A stretch of DNA of 64,000 nucleotides from the NCBI GenBank assembly GCA_002104945.1, contig MCFH01000041.1, forward strand, positions 264,001 through 328,000, given 5' to 3'. Positions 55,056 to 64,000 of this stretch are shown in pieces. This stretch comes from Piromyces finnis (taxonomy: Eukaryota > Neocallimastigomycota > Neocallimastigomycetes > Neocallimastigales > Neocallimastigaceae). A program made the position numbers and the translations under genes. Within the stretch, counting starts at the first letter, position 1; every line of letters begins with the position of its first letter. The notes below the pieces were generated by a model, which saw only the letters and a list, made by a program, of their open reading frames with translations, made no database searches and was not told the origin of the DNA.

Positions 55056-58000
55056 ATGAATAAATATAAGAAAATAAAGTTGGATGACAATGAACAAGAG
55101 AAAAATTTCTATAATAGTGCTACGGTTCATGAACAAGTAACCGTTGAATCTACTGAAATGTTTCCTATGAACGTTTCAAAGGTCTTAATATTGTATACAG
55201 GTGGTACTATAGGCATGAAAATGACTGCAGATCATGTATATTGTCCAGTTACTGATTTTTTCACAGATTTATTATTAACTATGAGACAATTTCATGATCC
55301 CAATAATAATTATGATGATACAATTATTGTAAATACAGTAGTAAAAGAAGAAGAAGAGGCCACTATACCAAAATCTGAAATTACTATAATTAATAATATA
55401 AAAACAATAAAGAAAAAATTAAAAGCATTAGTTACACCAGTATCATTATATGGTAAACGAACCATATACACTATCTATGAATATGATGAATTAATTGATT
55501 CTGCTAATTTAACATTAAAAGGTTATTTTTTTGTTTTACTTTATCTATTTTATTAAAATTCTATTTACTTATCTACTTTTAAAAATTTTTTTTTTTTTTT
55601 TTTTTCTAAATATTTATTGTTAATAATAAAAAAAAATTTATAGATTGGGTAAAGATTGCTACTGATATTGAAATAAACTACAATTTATTCGATGCCTTTA
55701 TTATTTTACATGGAACAGATACTATGGCTTATTCAGCAAGTGCACTAAGTTTTATGCTTGAAAATTTAGGAAAAACTGTGATTTTAACTGGTTCACAAGT
55801 TTGTTATAAAATTTTTATTTAAACAAGCATTTAATTTAATTGTTTAAATAAATTAACATTTTTATATATTTATATATATTATATATATTATGTATATTAT
55901 TATTTTTTTTAATTTAAATTAATAAGGTTCCACTATCTGAAGTTAGAAATGATGCTGTGGATAATCTTCTCGGTGCATTAACAATTGCAAGGTATATACA
56001 TATAAGTCATATTATCATTTTTTATATTTTTAACTAAAAGTTTTATTTTTTATTTTTTTTTTAATTTTTCCATAAAAAAAAAAAAGTCATTATATTATTC
56101 CAGAAGTAACTTTATTCTTTAATCAAAAACTTTTTAGAGGAAATAGAACAAAAAAAGTCGATGCAACAAATTTTAATGCATTTGACTCACCAAATATGAA
56201 ACCTTTAGTTAAATTAAGCATTAATATTAGTAAATATAATTTTTATTCCTCTACCCCCTTTTTTTTTTTTTTCACAAATTAATATTTTATTAATAGTTGG
56301 TTGATTAAATATAAAAAAAATATAATTCTTTTGTTAATAAATAATAGATGTTTCATGGAAGGATATTCTACGTCCAACAGAAATTGCAAAATTCCATGTT
56401 CATAAAAACTTAAATCATAATATTGCTCTTTTACAATTATTCCCTGGAATATCATATATGACTTTAAAATCATTTTTATCATCTGTTGAAGGCGTTGTTT
56501 TAGAATCTTATGGAGCTGGAAATGCACCTGATAAAAGAAAAGATATTCTCCAAGCATTAAAAGAAGCTACCGATAGAGGAATTATAATTGTTAATTGTAC
56601 CCAAGTATATAGAAAAAAAAAATTAATATATATATATACATATATACATTAATAGATAATCAAGTTATTTATATATAGAAAAAGTTTAATAATCAAGCTA
56701 TTTATAATGTTATATAATATAATAAAATAAAATATTAGTGTACAAAAGGATCAGTATCCGATATTTATGCAACAGGAAAAGCCTTAACAGACGCTGGTCT
56801 TATATCTGGAAAAGATATGACAACTGAAGTTAGAAATATATTTATATATTTATTTATTTATTTTTTTCTTTATTCACATTAATATAATTACTGATATATA
56901 ATAAAATTCGTATATAGTGCGCATTAGCAAAACTTTCTTACTTACTAGGAAAAAATATAAGTAAGGATTCGGTAAAACAATTAATTAAAACAAATTTACG
57001 TGGTGAATTAACAGATGTTCCAAAAATTCCAAGATTTTCAAAATTTATTAATCCGGATAATTCATACATTGTAAAAATTATTAATTTAATTAAAAGTAAT
57101 GAAAATAATAAAAGAAAAGAAGAAAAAATAGGTTTAGATGATCCAACAACTTCAAATATTGTTAGTAAAGAAGAATCTGATAATGATTTTGTTTCATCTT
57201 TTGAAGAAAAAGGAAATAATCATGGTCAAGATAATACTCAAAGTAGAATAAATAAAATTTTACTACCATCTTTATATCGTACAGCAGCATCAACTGGAGA
57301 TATTGCTGGTTTAAATGAATTATTAGAAGGATGGCCTTATTTGATTAATAATGCTGATAATAATAGACAAGTAAATATTATATATTAAAACAATGAATTT
57401 TCTATAGTTTTTTTTTTTTTTTTACTTTCATTAAAATATATATAATATTAATGATAATAATTTTAAAAATTCATCATCATAATATTAATAATAATAATAA
57501 TTAAAAAAAAAAAAAAAAAAGACAGGTCTTCATTTAGCCGCTAAACATAATCATTTAAAAACTTCTGAATTTTTAATTAAAATGGGTTGTATTGTTCATA
57601 CTCGTGATATTCATAATCATACACCATTATGGTATGCAGTAACGAATAATTTTGATGGCCCTAAAAAACAAGAATTAATTCAATTATTAGTAAAATCCGG
57701 AGCTATTTATGCGTCTGATGAATTAAATGATGTAAAAGAATTATTATTTAGGTATTCATTTTTTTTTTTTTTTTACAATTTGAATAATATTATATTATTT
57801 AAAGGGAATAATCAATATTAAACTTTATATCTTTTATATTTATAAAACCAATAGAACTGCAAAAAATGGTAATCTTTCATTATTAAAACATATGATTAGT
57901 AGTGGTGCTGATATTAATGTTGAAGATGGTGAAAATAGAAATATTATTCATATGGTAAATTTTATCATCTTTTGTTTTTATACAATACTTTTAATTTTAT

Positions 58001-58561
58001 TTATAAAATAGAAAAACTGATATGATGATGATGATTAAAATATATATATATATATATTTTAATTTTTTTTTTTTTTTTTTTTTTTAGGCATCCATCTATA
58101 AAAACTATGATATATTATATTATTTAAAGGATCTTGACAATAATACCCTGGAACAGGATGAAAAACATCAAATAAATCATGGATTGCCGATTGAAAATAA
58201 TTTTGATAGCATAACGTATTGTGGAACTTATATTATTGAAGAAATGGATAAAACAAGTGAAGAGGCGAAAAAAGTAAAAGATGTTCTTAAAACGTCTGAT
58301 CCTTTACCGACAACTAATGTTCATAAATTAAAATGGAATCAAGTGGATCGTTGGAATAAAACACCTTTAAACTATTTAAAAATGGAATTAAAAATAATGG
58401 AAGAAAAAATCATGTTGTCTAATATGTCAATGGATGATGAAGAGGAGGAGGAAGAAGGAGAAGAAGAGAATAAATCTTGTAATGCTTTAATGAATGAAAA
58501 AATTAAATTAGAAAAAGTAATAAATGATATATTTATGCCTAGTTTCATTTCCGTTGAATAA
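55056..58561 (+). CDS. Cytosolic-type L-asparaginase with C-terminal ankyrin repeats
   Basis: Hydrolyses L-asparagine to aspartate and ammonia. The N-terminal asparaginase domain shows both catalytic threonine motifs, YTGGTIGMK and LHGTDTMAY, plus [57 protein letters not shown] and [10 protein letters not shown], each closely matching human ASPG. The linker is followed by [14 protein letters not shown] and ankyrin repeats ([51 protein letters not shown]). Unlike human ASPG it has an extra C-terminal extension of about 140 residues (58140-58561) with an acidic [10 protein letters not shown] run. An insertion after the first motif ([13 protein letters not shown]...) lengthens the N-domain. About eleven exons lie over 3.5 kb. 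No signal peptide is present, so the enzyme is intracellular, unlike periplasmic or secreted fungal asparaginases. Confidence 0.95.
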
Positions 58562-58665
58562 AAAAAAAAAAAAAAAGAAATAGAAATTTAAAAAAAAATA
58601 TTTATAAAGTGAAATTGAATAAACTATAAAATAAATTATTATAAAATAGAAAATGGAGAGGAATG

Positions 58666-58701
<36 letters not shown>

Positions 58702-58746
58702 TATTTTTTGTATTTTTTATTTTATTAATTTATTAAATGAAATGAC

Positions 58747-58778
<32 letters not shown>

Positions 58779-59003
58779 AAATAATAGATTGATAAAGAAA
58801 ATTATAAAACATTTTCTACCCTTTTTTTTATTTTTTAATTATTTTTAAATGGAATTTGAATTATTAATTAAATGATGAAATGAAAAAAAAAAAAAATAAT
58901 AATAATTAAATAAAATGTTTGTAGTTTAAATAAATAAATAAATGTGTATAATATATATATATTTAATTTTTTTTTTTTTGTTTTTGTTTTTGCTGTATGG
59001 GGA
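58562..59003. other. Convergent intergenic region, no gene seen
   Basis: 442 bases between the ends of the asparaginase (+) and RVB1 (-) genes, containing a T run of about 28 (58673-58700) and ATT repeats at about 58758-58778. Confidence 0.55.
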
Positions 59004-62557
<3,554 letters not shown>

Positions 62558-63523
62558 TTAACGAAGTCCAAAATTTAGCCATTGCACAATATAATCGATA
62601 TATTGTTGAAGTGAGGAAGTATATAAATTGAAAACTTTTTTCTTTAATCGATATATTTTTCTATTAATTTTATTAATCCATGGTGGGTTATCATTACCAC
62701 ATTCAATTTCTTCAGCAATATATTCACTATTAAATTGTTCATCTTCATTGTCAAACTCGGTTAATTCATCTGCATGAACTCTCTTATATTCATTAATTAA
62801 TTTTTTCATAAGATCTTCACCTTTAGCTCTACCAGTATTCATTTTGTTAGGTAACCATAATGTTGGAAGAGGTCCTATAAGAGCTGGATGTTCGTAACAA
62901 TATAATTGATCATCATCAACACTATTTAAGAAACCACCATTTAATTGATAAACATCCCATGGAATATCACAAATACCTGTTTTGTACGATTAATAAATTA
63001 AATTTAAAAATACAATATTGTTTAGTTAATATGACCTACGATAATATATATAATAGATATAATAGTAATAATAAAAAAAAAAATTTTTTTTTTTCCCTAT
63101 CATTTATTACCATTAACTCTTTCACTTCTTGGTTGATGATAATCTGTATATTCATCAAATATCCATTTACGAGAAGAATATTTATCTCTTATATTTACAT
63201 TGCTTTCACTTCTAATATGTTTACGCTTAGAAGGATTAGCAACTTCATTTGTTGTTGGAACATTATTGAAAGGATTGGAACTATCTTGTCCAAAATATCT
63301 AGCAGAAGGTGGTGACGATAAAATTCTATTATTTTTGAAATTTACATTTAATCTTGTAACTTCATTAAATTTTTTATTATATCTTCCTGAAGATACATTT
63401 GATATATTTGAATAATTTTCATCTACATTTATAGTAGGTAAAAAATTTTCAGATGATGAAGTTTGTTCTTCTCCAGATTCTTGAATTATAAAAGAACACA
63501 GATAAGTAATATTTTATTGTTAT

Positions 63524-63565
<42 letters not shown>

Positions 63566-64000
63566 TTAATATATACAATATATATATAGTATGATAAAAA
63601 TGATAAAATCTAATATTATACCTTCATTATATAAGGAATGACTTGGCTGTTTTCCTTTTCCTAATGGACTTTTTTGCTGTTGATTTTGTTTATTATTTAA
63701 TGGAAAACCATTATTATTAACTTTTAAATAGTTTGAATTTACATCAGATCTTTCTTCAGGTACATTAGTATTTTGTAAATGATTATTATTCATTTCTTTA
63801 TCATCATTAACATTTTTAATATTAGCAACTCCATTCATGGAATGAATTTCAGTACTACTATAATCTCTTTCTAAGGATGTTCGTCTTCGTAAGGCTGAAA
63901 TATCCTTTAAACTACTATTAGAATTACTTCTATGCTTATTGAACGGTGTTTTAGATGTAATAACATCATGACTTCCACAATAGCTACAATAGGTATAAGT
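62558..64000 (-). CDS. CSC1/PHM7/TMEM63-like channel, C-terminal part only (5' end outside window)
   Basis: Minus-strand exons running off the right edge. Visible reading: YCSYCGSHDVITSKTPFNK (at the edge), then Ser/Asn-rich cytosolic sequence ending SHSLYNEG near 63622. The next exon (about 63480-63113) is again Ser/Asn-rich. The last exon (about 62975-62558) contains GICDIPWDVYQLNGGF and YEHPALIGPLPTLWLP, followed by GRAKGEDLMKKLINEYKRV. The HPAL-x-GPLPTLWLP word resembles the C-terminal extracellular/cytosolic tail (PHM7_ext) of the fungal CSC1/PHM7 hyperosmolality-gated calcium channel family. No TM segment is in the window, so the call rests on that tail only. A run of 34 A (63528-63561) lies in the intron between the two Ser/Asn-rich exons. 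Confidence 0.6.
63528..63561. repeat. 34-base poly(A) run in an intron
   Basis: Uninterrupted A run on the plus strand, a T run on the transcribed strand of the CSC1-like gene, close to the donor of that intron. Confidence 0.95.

Overview
The window is eukaryotic nuclear DNA of extreme AT richness. Genes are split by short GT...AG introns, homopolymer A/T runs and long AAT/ATT microsatellites are everywhere, and asparagine-rich low-complexity protein tracts are common. The gene content fits a zoosporic fungus, most likely an anaerobic gut fungus (Neocallimastigomycota). Cilium/centriole genes (CFAP45, POC1) imply a flagellated stage. A signal peptide-LRR-TM-SH3 protein, a proteinase K-like subtilase and a CSC1/PHM7-type channel fit this group. 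Dictyostelium has similar base composition and AAT repeats but no flagella or centrioles, so it fits poorly. The assignment is an inference from gene content; no rRNA or mitochondrial marker is present.

Layout. 1-2254: two divergent RPL37 genes sharing one promoter region; the minus-strand copy runs off the left edge. 2255-8467: a gene-poor stretch of about 6 kb. 8468-12877: an intron-free 1469-residue Ser/Thr/Asn-rich protein with four [SG]RFx[VI] motifs. 14401-17290 (minus): LRR-TM-SH3 membrane protein with poly-Asn tail, five exons. 19708-22547: secreted S8 protease with an Asp-rich repeat tail. 22548-27066: mostly empty, with one possible small gene. 27067-28704: CAMK/SNF1-like kinase with altered catalytic motifs. 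29844-30507 (minus): AN1 zinc-finger protein.

31471-64000 is a dense housekeeping region: CFAP45 (-), XRCC1-like (+), RNA polymerase III subunit RPC31 (+), secreted DUF4360-like protein (-), gamma-tubulin complex GCP4 (+), tRNA m1G9/m1A9 methyltransferase TRM10 (-), centriole protein POC1 (-), V-ATPase assembly factor VMA12 (+), ankyrin-bearing L-asparaginase (+), RuvB-like AAA+ ATPase RVB1 (-) and the 3' part of a CSC1/TMEM63-like channel gene (-) that runs off the right edge.

The genes do not form an operon-like pathway. CFAP45, GCP4 and POC1 all serve microtubule organising centres or axonemes, but they are interspersed with unrelated genes. Gene models were spliced by eye from reading-frame continuity, GT/AG sites and remembered family sequences. 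Exons with stated coordinates preserve the reading frame; others are approximate. No tRNA, rRNA, CRISPR array or recognisable transposon was found. The strongest leads for follow-up are the RFx[VI] protein, the LRR-TM-SH3 protein, the atypical kinase, the start-codon micro-exons and the paired RPL37 genes. I do not see a clear new multi-gene system.
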